A DNA stretch of 64,000 nucleotides, taken from Lamellibrachia columna (Eukaryota > Annelida > Polychaeta > Sabellida > Siboglinidae). Every line of letters begins with the position of its first letter. Positions within the stretch are counted from its first letter, which is position 1. Positions 23,160-33,068 of the stretch are shown one piece after another. The translations under genes were made by a program, and so were the position numbers. The notes under the pieces were generated by a model. The model made no database searches. It was not told the origin of the DNA and saw only the letters and a program-made list of their open reading frames with translations. The DNA lies in the NCBI GenBank assembly GCA_963662155.1, contig OY759261.1, positions 34,090,022 through 34,154,021 on the forward strand, given 5' to 3'.

Positions 23160-23259
23160 CAGGTCACGACATTTGTTACTACTGTATTTGGTGAAGAACT
23201 GGAACCCTCGTTCATTAAACCCATTCAGCTAAACCATGCGCGTCGACGGTCGACCATCT
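23160..23259 (-). pseudogene. PNPO: PNPO exon 3, decayed
   Basis: After an acceptor (CTTTTGCAG at 23268-23260) the minus strand reads DGRPSTRMV, a TAG stop at 23231-23229, then LNGFNERGFQFFTKYSS and RDL before a weak GTTAGA donor. Pyridoxamine-5'-phosphate oxidase has DGxPSxRMxLLKGF...GFxFFTNYxSRKGxEL here. The lysine of LLKGF, which contacts the substrate phosphate in known PNPO enzymes, is Asn; other conserved positions (FFTN, SRKG) are also changed. The phase is correct: the exon starts with one base completing the AA left by the exon at 25846-25990. Probably a pseudogene; a base error could explain the TAG but not all changes. Confidence 0.75.
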
Positions 23260-23829
23260 CTGCAAAAGGAAGTTTCCAAATGCCATGCATGTCTTACAAA
23301 TATTCAATTGGTTGCACACATAGTTAAATTAGTTTTAATTATAAATGTGCCCTATTTACCAATTATCTTCATCTTCATCGTCGTCGTCACCTTCTTCATA
23401 ATAATCATCAGTCGTTGGTCCTTGGAATAATTGTTATGTTTAATTAACAAGCATTGCCTGTTCTTCTTACTTCAAACTATTCTTGTTGCAAGTACTCTGG
23501 GTACTTTATCTATAAGTTAATGTACTACGATGTATATTTATATTTGTTGCATATAACATATGCCATCGCACGATATTCGAGAATAAATCTTGTATTGTGT
23601 TGCCTCGCCTTGTATTGTTTTGTCTTGGAAGAAGCAACTATATGTTCCCTCCTCGCTTTCTTGTTGTACATCAATGAGGAGACCTCCTCTGATGAGCAGA
23701 TCATGGTACGTCATAACTTTCCTGTCCGCCCAGCTGCACCTCTAAGTGGTTCCCAAAACATTTCCTCGGATATTGGTCGGACGAGAGTTCTCGTGCAGTG
23801 ACCAGCAAATTGCAGTCGTTTCCTTCGAC

Positions 23830-24990
23830 AAAGTAGTGGGTCACTACACAGTTGGGCGTTGGTTGGTCACCACACAGTTGGGCGTTGGTGGATCACTACT
23901 CAGTTGGGCGTTGGTGGGTCACTACACAGTTGGGCGTTGGTGGGTCACTACACAATTGGGCGTTGGTGGGTCACTACACATTTGGGCGTTGGTGGGTCAC
24001 TACACAGTTGGGCGTTGGTGGGTCACTACACAATTGGGCATTGGTGGGTCACTACTCAGTTGGGCGTTGGTGGGTCACTACACAGTTGGACGTTGGTGGG
24101 TCATCACACAGTTGGACGTTGGTGGGTCATCACACAATTGGTTGGGAATTGGTGGGTCACCACACAGTTAGGCGTTCGTGGGTCTCCACAAAGTTGGGCG
24201 TTGGTGGGTCACTAACACAGTTGGGCGTTGGTGGGTCCCCACACAGTTGGACGTTGGTGGGTCACCACATAGTTGGGCGTTGGTGGGTCCCCACCCAGCT
24301 GGGCGTTGGTAGGATCCCATACAGTTGGGCGGTGGTGGGTCCCCACTGAGTTGGGCGTTGGTAGATTCCCATACAGTTGGGCGTTGGTGGGTCCACACCC
24401 AATTGGGTTTTGTTAGGTTCCCATACAGTTGGGCTTTGGTGGGTCCCCACCCAGTTGGGCGTTGGTGGGTCACTACACAGTGGGGCGTAGGTGGGTCACT
24501 ACACAGTTAGGCGTTGATGGGTCACTACACAGTTGGGCGTTGGTGGGTCACCACACAGATGGGCGTTGGTGGGTCCCCGCACAGTTGGGCGTTGATGGGT
24601 CCCCACCCAGTTCGGCGTTGGTGGGTCGCCACACAGTTGGGCGTTGGTGCGTCCCCACACAGTTTGGCGTTGGTGGGTCACCACCCAGTTGGGCGTTGGT
24701 AGGTCACCATATAGTTGGGCGTTGGTGGGTCCCCACCTAGTTGGGCGTTGGTAGTTGTCCGTACAGTTGGGCGTTGGTGGGTCCCCACCCAGTTGGGCGT
24801 TGGTAGGTTCCCATACAGTTGGGCGTTGGTGGGTCCCCACCCAGTTGGGCGTTGTTAGGTTCCCATAGAGTTGGGCGTCGGTGGTTCCCCACCCAGTTGG
24901 GCGTTGGTGGGTTCCCATACAGTTGGGCGTTGGTGGGTCAACACACAGTTGGGCGTTGGGGGGTCACAATACAATTGGGCGTTGGACATT
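23830..24990. repeat. 26-bp tandem repeat, about 44 copies, inside the PNPO intron
   Basis: GTTGGGCGTTGGTGGGTCAC then TACACA. From about 24300 to 24900 CCCCACCCA and TCCCATACA variants alternate, giving a 52-bp higher-order unit. It lies between the two PNPO exons. Stop-free frames on both strands are artefacts. Confidence 0.95.
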
Positions 24991-24999
24991 ACGTTCCTG

Positions 25000-25845
25000 C
25001 CATTTGGCATCAAACACGTGCCGCATATTACATGATATAAACCAGCTAAAATGCCCAACCTCCGGACGAGATAACTTGGCAGTTCGTAATAAGTGACTGT
25101 CACGATAACAAAACTAAAAAAAATCACAGAAATATCCATCTATACCTTGGTACTTGGTGCTGCTGGTCAATATCTTGATGGCTTCTTTGAATCCAACTCT
25201 CGACATTGAAGATTATACTGGCAGTAATAGCAACGTCTAGCGACACCTTGCCCTTGTATTACGTCACTTCGGATGATCGGAAAAAAGACGCATCACGTTG
25301 TCAACAATTGGACGCAATCGTACTATTGTTGCAGACAGTTGTACGTAATAACTACAAAGGGTAATTCGATTGTTTGTAGAAATGGTAATAGCGGGGTGAA
25401 TTACAAAACTAAATAAAACTGGGGTAATAGATGAACCTCTGACAGTGTGACGTCCGAGATACACAGCGTGCAGTAAGAGCAGCTTAACATGCAAACATAC
25501 ACTTGCTCTATTATAACAAGAAGATATAACAACATTTAAGTAAAGAAACATGAAGAACCACGGCTTTTGTCTAACATGTATAATTATATATTCTTACACA
25601 TTCAATAGCACCACGATATAAAATCATATGTGTCAATATGTGCTCGTGGAATGCGGTAAACTCCCTCCTCCACTCACTGTTGTCGACTTTCAGTGGACTT
25701 CTGTGTGTTGTTTTTCTGGTGGCCATTTTGATTTGTAGTTCTCATTTGCGGTGAACGCATGCACAATCAAAACCAAAAAACGACATTTCCTGCCCGAAAG
25801 CTGTCATGGTGAAACGTAGACCTATATACAGGTGAACTAACTTAC
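25000..25845. other. Intron-like DNA, no exon recognised
   Basis: Between the 26-bp array and the PNPO exon. Frames such as 25264-25551 (minus) show no domain. Confidence 0.5.
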
Positions 25846-25990
25846 TTGTTAGATGTGGCCACAGACACGGCGTTTGGTTCGATCACCGATTTGCTCTGGC
25901 AAGCCTGGTCGAACCAGTGGCGGAAGTTGACGTGAGGGTCCTTCGAGGTGAGGCCTGTCTCCGTGAACGCAGAATTGTCTTCTTGATATA
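25846..25990 (-). CDS. PNPO: PNPO exon (pyridoxamine-5'-phosphate oxidase, N-terminal part)
   Basis: Reading right to left from an acceptor (TTGCTGCAG) to a strong donor (GTAAGT), the exon encodes YQEDNSAFTETGLTSKDP, FRHWFDQA and VIEPNAVSVATSN. This matches the PNPO start (AFxETxLTSxDPxxxFxxWFxxA...EPNAxxVAT). PNPO is the FMN oxidase that makes pyridoxal 5'-phosphate from PNP or PMP. The exon has 145 bases (2+141+2); the next exon, 23160-23259, fits this phase. This exon is intact, but exon 3 carries a stop, so the locus is likely a pseudogene or in decay. No phase-compatible first exon was found upstream, and no later exon before the 40-bp satellite. Confidence 0.85.
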
Positions 25991-26590
25991 CTGCAGCAAT
26001 AATATTTTTATCAGTATATTAACCTTATATTCCTCAGTAACAAATCCGATTTGTCATTATCCATGGTAACATGGATTATTTTTAGTTAAGTTATATATCT
26101 CCATACATTAGGCCCTACTTGTACTACCGTAGAGGGTATTAGGTACATTTGATCAAGTAGAACCTTTCGCAGCGCCACCTGTTGTTAACAGGAGAAAGCC
26201 GGAACACACCAAATGCCACTGCCGAACAACAGTCGTAAATTTCAAGTGCATAGCGGTGGTGGAAATGTGTTGTTATATCGACCTTCGAATCAAACGTATT
26301 GTCGAAGGAAATAAAGAGGCGCACATAATATAAAGAGGCCTGCCAAATTATGATGGACAAATATAGTTTAAATTGCACTTTTTATTATTTGGTTTCACAT
26401 CGACATGTATTAACATTGAAATGTCTGCATACACCCTACGTAAACTTATAATTTCTCCCATCGCAAAAGCATTGCATAAATAAGGCCTACGTGACCATAC
26501 TTGATACTGCACGGGTCTATGAGTTGCCGGCGGGTGGGGATGGGGTGGGGTGGGGTGTGGGGTCACTCAATACATTGCCAGCTAGCGAAC
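25991..26590. other. No exon recognised upstream of the PNPO exon
   Basis: A short minus frame near 26450 reads MGEIISLRRVY, faintly like a PNPO start, but its candidate donors do not leave the one-base overhang needed. A G-rich tract lies at 26530-26560. Confidence 0.4.
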
Positions 26591-26639
26591 CTTCCTTGAG
26601 ACAAATTCCACGATTAATGGGTATATATTTCAGCCTAAC

Positions 26640-27050
26640 GCACGTCAATGCACGCAACGATTTATGGTGTCGTATATTGCTCTCAAGGACATCTGGAAAC
26701 TTCAACGTGTGCAAAATTGTTAGGCAACGGTATTTACCCGGTCTCCTCGTTTTTTTCACTCATTGCCACTTCTTAAATCATTGGCTCCCTTTTCGATATC
26801 GCTTTATTTCTAAGATCTGTGCAATTACCTATCAAGCACTTTCCTTCAAACAACCAGCATATTTACATTCACTGCTCACTCCTGCAAGACAGCCAAGGCA
26901 GCGTCGATCATTTAATTCTAATCTACTTTTTTTCCCAGTGTTAAGACATATCTCGGAACTAGAGCTTTTTAGTTGCTGCGCCGACTATGTGGAGCTCAAC
27001 GTTAATTCTGTAGGAAATATAGCAACATTTCGCCGTAAACTAACAATTTA
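26640..27050 (+). mobile_element. L2-type LINE, ORF2 C-terminal end
   Basis: The translation contains HWLPFRYRF, KICAITYQALSFKQPAYLHS, LLTPARQPRQ and SVGNIATFRRKL. This is the conserved end of L2/Rex-type ORF2 proteins (LHWLPxxxRIxxKxxxLxYK...PPYLxxLLxPY...FKxxLKTxLF). Upstream, KLQRVQNC appears in another frame. Several frameshifts; the RT core is missing. A second LINE clade, distinct from the CR1-like copies. Confidence 0.75.
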
Positions 27051-27149
27051 AACTTGCTTATCCTCCATAGTTCCCCAGCGTACCAATCCAACTGTTTACA
27101 ACAGGAACTGCTTATCGATTATGAACTGCTTAACTCCTTTATTTTGGTG

Positions 27150-27266
27150 AACTGTGTGTGTGTGTGCGCGCGCGCGTGTGTGTGTGCGTGTGCGCGCGTG
27201 GGCGTAGGGGTGTGTGTATGTGTGCGTGCGTTCGTGCGTGCGTGCGTGCGTGCGTGCGTGTGTGTG
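27150..27266. repeat. (GT)n/(GTGC)n microsatellite
   Basis: Runs of TGTG, GCGC and GTGCGTGC. Ends about 35 bp before the minus-strand LINE fragment. Confidence 0.95.
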
Positions 27267-27299
27267 ACGTATTATGCAACAATGCACAGTTTAAACGTT

Positions 27300-27610
27300 A
27301 AATAGATGATATCTACTGGCGATCCCACGTCTATCCACTTAGTGATTTCTTTCAAAAAAAATAACATATTTGTTAAGCACAACCTCGCTTTAAGGAATCC
27401 ATGTTGAGATGAATTTAATAATTTATGCTTAACGAGGAAGTCCACCATATGGTCTTGAATTAACCTTTCTAATAATTTACAAATCATTGACGTTAAACTC
27501 ACTGGTCTGTAATTCTCTGACTTATTTCTCGAACCTTTGTTAAATAACGGTGTGATGTTTGCTTTTTTCCATTCCAACGGAACAACTCCCTCTTTTAAGT
27601 TGAACTCTTG
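27300..27610 (-). mobile_element. CR1/Jockey-type LINE fragment (RT N-terminal part)
   Basis: Minus translation: VPLEWKKANITPLFNKGSRN, NYRPVSLTSMICKLLERLIQ, NSSQHGFLKARLCLTNMLFF, EITKWIDVGSPVDIIYL. It stops just before the FQKAFDK block. An open frame through the whole piece makes it the least decayed of the short copies. Confidence 0.9.
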
Positions 27611-27639
27611 CGGAACTATTATTGTTTTAATTGCGTAAC

Positions 27640-27940
27640 CGTTCACTGTGTGACATCGTCACATCGATGTTGCTCACTCTGTCAAATATCTTCACTTGAA
27701 AGTGCTAATTCATGGAGGGTATAATTAATTAGTATGCTTTGTACAAATAGGTAAACGTCAAAAATGTTGAACGACTCCTAATGCTGCGTCACAGTGCGCT
27801 TGTGTTTACTGGTTCACGACATGTAAATATAGTTCACGATACCTCTGCTTATAGACAACCTCCTCGCTGAACTTGTTGCCAAAGTTATGTTGAACGCCAA
27901 CGTTTGCCCAAACAACCTATCACTGCCTCGGCAGCCCTGG
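27640..27940. other. Non-coding, nothing recognised
   Basis: No domain, repeat or splice-bounded exon seen. Confidence 0.4.
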
Positions 27941-27945
27941 ACTAC

Positions 27946-28049
27946 TCTTGTCACGACGGCAGTCACCATGCTGGACAACTCTTGTCACGACGGCAGTCAC
28001 CATGCTGGACAACTCTAGTCACGACGGCAGTCACCATGCTGGACAATGT
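27946..28049. repeat. 34-bp tandem repeat, 3 copies
   Basis: TCACGACGGCAGTCACCATG then CTGGACAACTCTTG, three near-identical copies. Confidence 0.92.
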
Positions 28050-28950
28050 ATGGCCAGTGGACTGGAGTTGACAACTCTCACTGCAGTCACGTCCACATTA
28101 ATGGCATGGTTGAGTGAACGCATTCAGTGGCGCATATAGGCCCAGTGGAGTAGTGACCCGGGTCAGGGGATGCACTCGCACCCGACGCTGGATCTGGGGG
28201 TGTGGGGGGGGGCGCCAAATCGACGGTCAACTTGCCCATCAAGCGGATAACATCATAATAATTATTACAAATCCGCGATTCCGTTGTCGTATAAATATGG
28301 TTGCGTGTAGTAGTAAGTTGTCATGCTGTATATTTGGTATTAGCTACGTTGTAAAAAGTGAATTCATGATTAAATTTGGCCTGTAGTTCGCTAGGGTTCA
28401 ATCGATAGGCGGCGCTGGCAGTTTTATGGTTACTCGACTGAGGATTAGTATAATAACCTGTTTGCAGGGTCATATGTCCTGCGTGATGTCGCCGATATTT
28501 GCTTCGAGAATCTAATATATAAAGAACACTGGGGCTGTTTGTTTTGTAGTAGTTTTCAGTTCAAGTCACTTTTTGTGAAAAGTATATTAGATGCATTATT
28601 TATGTCAACGTATACATTAAATGATGTATTATTCTTGTTAATAAAATATACCAAGCAATTGATATTCCATTTTAAAGTTAGGTAGATATGTGAAGTTTCC
28701 CAGACACGGTCGACTGTAACAACTAGCTCCGTTAGCGGGGCAATTTGTTACATCATACAGCAAAGAACGCGTGGATTGCAAAGCAAGTGTCACTCGTACA
28801 TATTACAGTTATTACATTAATTGTATTATACACACATAAACATCTTACACACAGTGTGCAGAACAATGTAGGTGTTCACAGCTTGATATATTAAGCTTTT
28901 CATTTTTAGTTACCAAAATTCCTCGAATTCTTGCATAACAAACAATAGAA
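28050..28950. other. Non-coding, nothing recognised
   Basis: Includes a G-rich tract at 28193-28210 and AT-rich DNA. The frame at 28114-28386 shows no domain. Confidence 0.4.
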
Positions 28951-28954
28951 ACGC

Positions 28955-29002
28955 ATACGCACTCACGCACACGCACTCACGCACACGCACACGCACATCC
29001 AC
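28955..29002. repeat. (CACGCACACGCACT)n microsatellite
   Basis: Short ACGC/ACAC tract of about 48 bp. Confidence 0.85.
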
Positions 29003-29063
29003 ATTTCAATTAGTCGTGCATTATTAATTTCATAATTGCTCAATTAGGGTTGTGCCATGCAAA

Positions 29064-29190
29064 TTTTACAAGATTGCCATCCAAGACAAAACACCCAAAT
29101 GGCAAGTGGACAAGGAAGCCATTGGCTTATCGAGAGTCCAATAATGTTTCATCTATGTGTAACCCGCCCTTCTGAGATATGTGTTAATTT
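29064..29190 (-). mobile_element. LINE 3' end (CR1-like family tail)
   Basis: Carries the reverse complement of GTTGGACTCTCGATAAGCCA, then CTTGTCCACTTGCCA and GGATGGCAATCTTGT, the family's 3' UTR, preceded by a YLRRAGYT-like coding end near 29160-29185. Severe 5' truncation, typical of LINE insertion. Confidence 0.85.
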
Positions 29191-30861
29191 TGGTTGGCGT
29201 TTGTTTTAAACCAGTAGGGGACACCGGGGCACGGTGGATCTCGGTGAATAACAGGCTATATTTAGATATTAATTCCATTATGATAATATCACCAGTTTGA
29301 CGCCAACACATAATACATTCAGCCATTTTGGATTGAAAGCAGCGGCTACTGGTAGCACATAAAAGGAGAGCTAAAGTAGGTATTTCAGCCACCAAAGTAA
29401 ATTTGTCATACTTGATGACAATTGCCATATGTTGTGGATACTGAAGGATACCAAATTAATGTCATATCCACTAAATAATGCCAACTACTGACAAAGTAAA
29501 TAGCATGTGCTCGATACTCGAAAATTCGTTATATTCCATAATATAGATGGTTTTAATTTAAATAGCCGTGCTTGGGGCACAGTGGATCGGAGCGGGGTGG
29601 TTGATTCTTTGGGCCCCTAATTTGTTTTAATGGTTTATGTTATTATTATTATCAACTAACTGTAGGCACACCTTGACAAGAAAACGAATAACCACTTTGC
29701 AGTACGTTAACTTAAAATATCGTGATTTATTTGTTGGTTTTTATTTTTTTATGTAATTAAAACTCGCCAAACGATGTTTTATTCATACTAAAATAATTGG
29801 CATTATATATTTATGATTGCAAGTTTAATATGGTTCAAAACAGGAAAAAAGAACGTGACATCGGAAATACATAAAATGCGTGACATAACGTTTTCTACAC
29901 TGCGTCGTTACGTACAAAAAGTAATGGCAGCCGGAGACATATGAACCATAAAATAACAGTCGTCAAGTGTCCAATGCAGAATATGAGGTCATGTTAGGGG
30001 AGTATTTTATTAAAGCCTCCAAAATCAAAATGCAATAAGGCCCGAACTCAAAGGATGCCATAAAGCTCGCCTATCAGTTTGCGCAATTCAACAAGAAAAT
30101 ATGTCCTGAATCTTGGTCAAAGCACGAATCTGCTGGCGAGGACTGGCTATCAGGCTTCATTAATCGTTTTCCAAACCTGTCCCTGCATCGACCAGAGGCA
30201 ACTAGCCCATACAAAGCAAACACTTTCAACAAGCATAATGAAATTGCATGTTTCGATACTGTGATCCAAAGACACAATTTGGTCCAGCAGATATATTTAA
30301 TGCAGATATATGTATGACTGTTGTTGTAAATGCAACGGACAACTCCATTCCTCCTGCCATGCTGTTTTCCGCGTATATTTTAAGGACCACTTGATTACCG
30401 GAGCTCCTCCTGGAACTGTTGGTGTAATCCATGCATCCGGATGGATAAAAGCAGATGAGTTTATGATATTTATGAAGCATTTTATAACATTCACAATGTG
30501 TTCTAAGGAGCACCCTGTTTTTCTGCTTCTAGATAACCACGACAGCCATATTTTTGTCGAAACACTAGATCTTGCCATAGAAAATGGGGTGATATTGCGG
30601 CAATACGTTGCAGCCGTTGCATACATAGACCAGTGTACGGCCGCTGCAAGTACCTTCACGGTTCGTCAACAAGGGAAACAAATCACAATCTAAGATATTG
30701 CTCAGATTGTTGGCAATGATAATCCACTTACGCTCACACCAAGGGACATTACTTCGTGCTTCAAAGTCGCTGGAATATGGCCTTTTGATAGAAATGTTTT
30801 CGGCGAGGACGAATTGCTATCTTCTTACGTGACCGGTCGTCCTGACCCCGCAACCGAAGCG

Positions 30862-31090
30862 GCTGCATCTCGACCTGATGCGGCTACACCCCGACCTGAT
30901 GCGGCTGCACCTCGACCTGATGCGGCTAAACCTCGACCTGATGCGGCTGCACCTCGACCTGATGCGGCTGCACCTCGACCTGATGCGGCTACACCTCGAC
31001 CTGATGCGGCTACACCTCCACCTGATGCGGCTACACCTCCACCTGATGCGGCTACACATCGACCTGATGCGACTACACCTCGACCTCGTG
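30862..31090 (+). repeat. 21-bp in-frame repeat (PDAATPR) in the transposase
   Basis: About 11 copies of GATGCGGCTACACCTCGACCT, encoding PDAA(T/A/K)PR heptads, in frame with the transposase linker between FGEDELLSSYVTGRP and the C-terminal tail. Confidence 0.95.
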
Positions 31091-31493
31091 ACCACCAGAA
31101 TGGTTCCACACCCAACCGTCTAGCTCCAGCAATGATAATGCCACAACATGAGCTTCTGTGTGTCAGGATCCTGCCATACCTGGACCCTCACGAACAGGTG
31201 TGTTGTAAGTCCAAAGGTAATCTTCTCGAAAGCACCTGCCCGGAAAACACAAAGGCCAGAAGAAAAGCTGAAATTAAAATACTAACAGACACACCAATGA
31301 AAGATGACATTCAATAGGTAATAGAGCAAATAAATGCAAAGAAAAAGACAGGAGCAGTAGTATGAGAAGAAGTTGCAAGTCGGTATGGCTAGCAAGAGAA
31401 CAATTTCTAAACGTAAGTTGCCCTTGAATTATTCAGATACCGATACAGATGCAGATATGTCACTTTGTTGAACGCAACAACAATCAGAAGAAC

Positions 31494-32230
31494 TGGAAGT
31501 CCTTGGCGTACCTGATCCAGGGAAGACCTTGGCGTACCTGATCCAGGGAAGACCTTGGCGTACCTGATCCAGGGAAGACATTGGCGTACCTGATCCAGGG
31601 AAGACCTTGGCGTACCTGATCCAGGGAAGACCTTGGCGTACCTGATCCAAGGAAGACCTTGGCGTACCTGATCCAGGGAAGACCTTGGCGTACCTGATCC
31701 AGGGAAGACTTTGGCGTACCTGATCCAGGCAAGACCTTGGCGTACCTGATCCAGGGAAGACATTGGCGTAACTGATCCAGGGAAGACATTGGCGTACCTG
31801 ATCCAGGGAAGACCTTGGCGTACCTGATCCAGGGAAGACCTTGGCGTACCTGATCCAGGGAAGACTTTGGCGTACCTGATCCAGGCAAGACCTTGGCGTA
31901 CCTGATCCAGGGAAGACATTGGCGTACCTGATCCAGGGAAGACATTGGCGTACCTGATCCAGGGAAGACTTTGGCGAACCTGATCCAGAGAAGACCTTGG
32001 CGTACCTGATCCAGGGAAGACCTTGGCGTGCCTGATCCAGGGAAGACATTGGCGTACATGATCCAGGGAAGACATTGGCGTACCTGATCCAGTGAAGACC
32101 TTGGCGTACCTGATCCAGGGAAGACTTTGGCGTACCTGATCCAGGGAAGTCCTTGGCGTACCTGATCCAGGGAAGACCTTGGCGTACCTGATCCAGGGAA
32201 GACTTTGGCGTACCTGATCCAGGGAAGACC
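31494..32230. repeat. 26-bp tandem repeat, about 28 copies, within the transposase pseudogene
   Basis: ACCTTGGCGTACCTGATCCA then GGGAAG. The first unit continues from QQSEELEVLGVPDPGK of the transposase tail and the last flows into the next tail segment (DHERGWYCFNN), so a short coding stretch seems to have been amplified. Because 26 is not a multiple of three, the expansion breaks the frame. Open minus frames (up to 296 residues) are artefacts. Confidence 0.95.
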
Positions 32231-32443
32231 TGATCATGAGAGAGGGTGGTATTGTTTTAACAACATTTGCTACAAAGAAAACACTGATAGTGTACATTGG
32301 TCAAAAACAGGGAAGTCGAACAATGATGAAGGAGAAAATGAATATGAGGTGAAATTCTTGCGTCGTGAAAAACCCAAACATTTCACAATAATGTTCTCCA
32401 CTGTTGATGATGTCTTAGATATTGTGTTTGAAGACATTGGGGG

Positions 32444-32655
32444 AACAACCAAAGTCGGCACACAACGGGGGCACTCATAGAGCTAAACAACCAAAGTCAG
32501 CACACAACGGGGGCACTCGTAGAGCTAAACAACCAAAGTCAGCACACAACGGGGGCACTCGTAGAGCTAAACAACCAAAGTCAGCACACAACGGGGGCAC
32601 TCGTAGAGCTAAACTACCAAAGTCAGCACACAACGCGGGCACTCGTAAAGCTGCA
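32444..32655 (+). repeat. 42-bp in-frame repeat at the transposase C-terminus, 5 copies
   Basis: ACCAAAGTCAGCACACAACG then GGGGCACTCGTAGAGCTAAACA, encoding QPKSAHNGGTRRAK. It directly follows the YEVKFLRR...FEDIGG segment. Confidence 0.93.
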
Positions 32656-32873
32656 CTCCACATGTCTGATTGATTTCTAGACAACATTGACATCCTGTAT
32701 TAATTCATGTATATGAGAAATCAGTTGGTTTGTAGAGTGAAATTGACAAATGTCGCTTTCCCCGGAGTGGCACCAAGAGAGCAAAAGACAATGGCTGCGG
32801 CCATGACTACGCCCCATTTTGCAACAGCCACACCCCTGTGCATATGGGTCGGACATTGCAGTTTTCCTTAATG

Positions 32874-33056
32874 TTGAGTTATTCTAAATGGTTCTACGAT
32901 GAGTTGTTCTAATTAAATGTCGAGTTATTCTAAATGGTTCTACGCTGAGTTGTTCTAATTAAATGTCGAGTTATTATAAATGGTTCTACGATGAGTTGTT
33001 CTAATTAAATGTCGAGTTATTCTAAATGGTTCTACGATGAGTTGTTCTAATTAAAC
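32874..33056. repeat. 46-bp tandem repeat, 4 copies
   Basis: GAGTTATTCTAAATGGTTCT then ACGATGAGTTGTTCTAATTA and AATGTC. It ends close to the breakpoint of the gypsy fragment. Confidence 0.92.
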
Positions 33057-33068
33057 ATTAAATAACAG

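Larger units (their letters stand above)
29830..32673 (+). pseudogene. pogo/Tigger-like transposase pseudogene with three internal minisatellites
   Basis: Begins MVQNRKKERDIG at 29830. A psq-type helix-turn-helix trace (DITFSTLRRYVQK, 29888) is followed by a CENP-B-type DNA-binding domain (KLAYQFAQFNKK, GEDWLSGFINRFPNLSLHRP, 30060-30190). The DDE domain has VYFKDHLITGAPPGT, ASGWIKADEF and LLLDNHDSH, the second catalytic Asp being at 30532-30534. The first-Asp block is cut short (IFNAD), and the LPPHxSHxLQPLD block is missing or scrambled after ILRQY. DIAQIVG, then RDITSCFKVAGIWPFDRNVF, follow after a TAA. The tail has KILTDTPMKDDIQ (31290) and YEVKFLRREKPKHF (32345). Stops and frame changes show it is dead. 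Arrays of 21, 26 and 42 bp sit within its 3' half. Confidence 0.85.

Noticed and set aside
23852..24349. Long plus frames of GRWWVTTQLGVGGS type
   Set aside because: Explained by the 26-bp array inside the PNPO intron.
26430..26470. PNPO first exon reading MGEIISLRRVY
   Set aside because: Available donors leave the wrong number of bases for the exon at 25846-25990.
31407..32297. 296-residue minus frame with SLDQVRQGLPWIRYAKVF repeats
   Set aside because: Antisense of the 26-bp minisatellite in the plus-strand transposase pseudogene.
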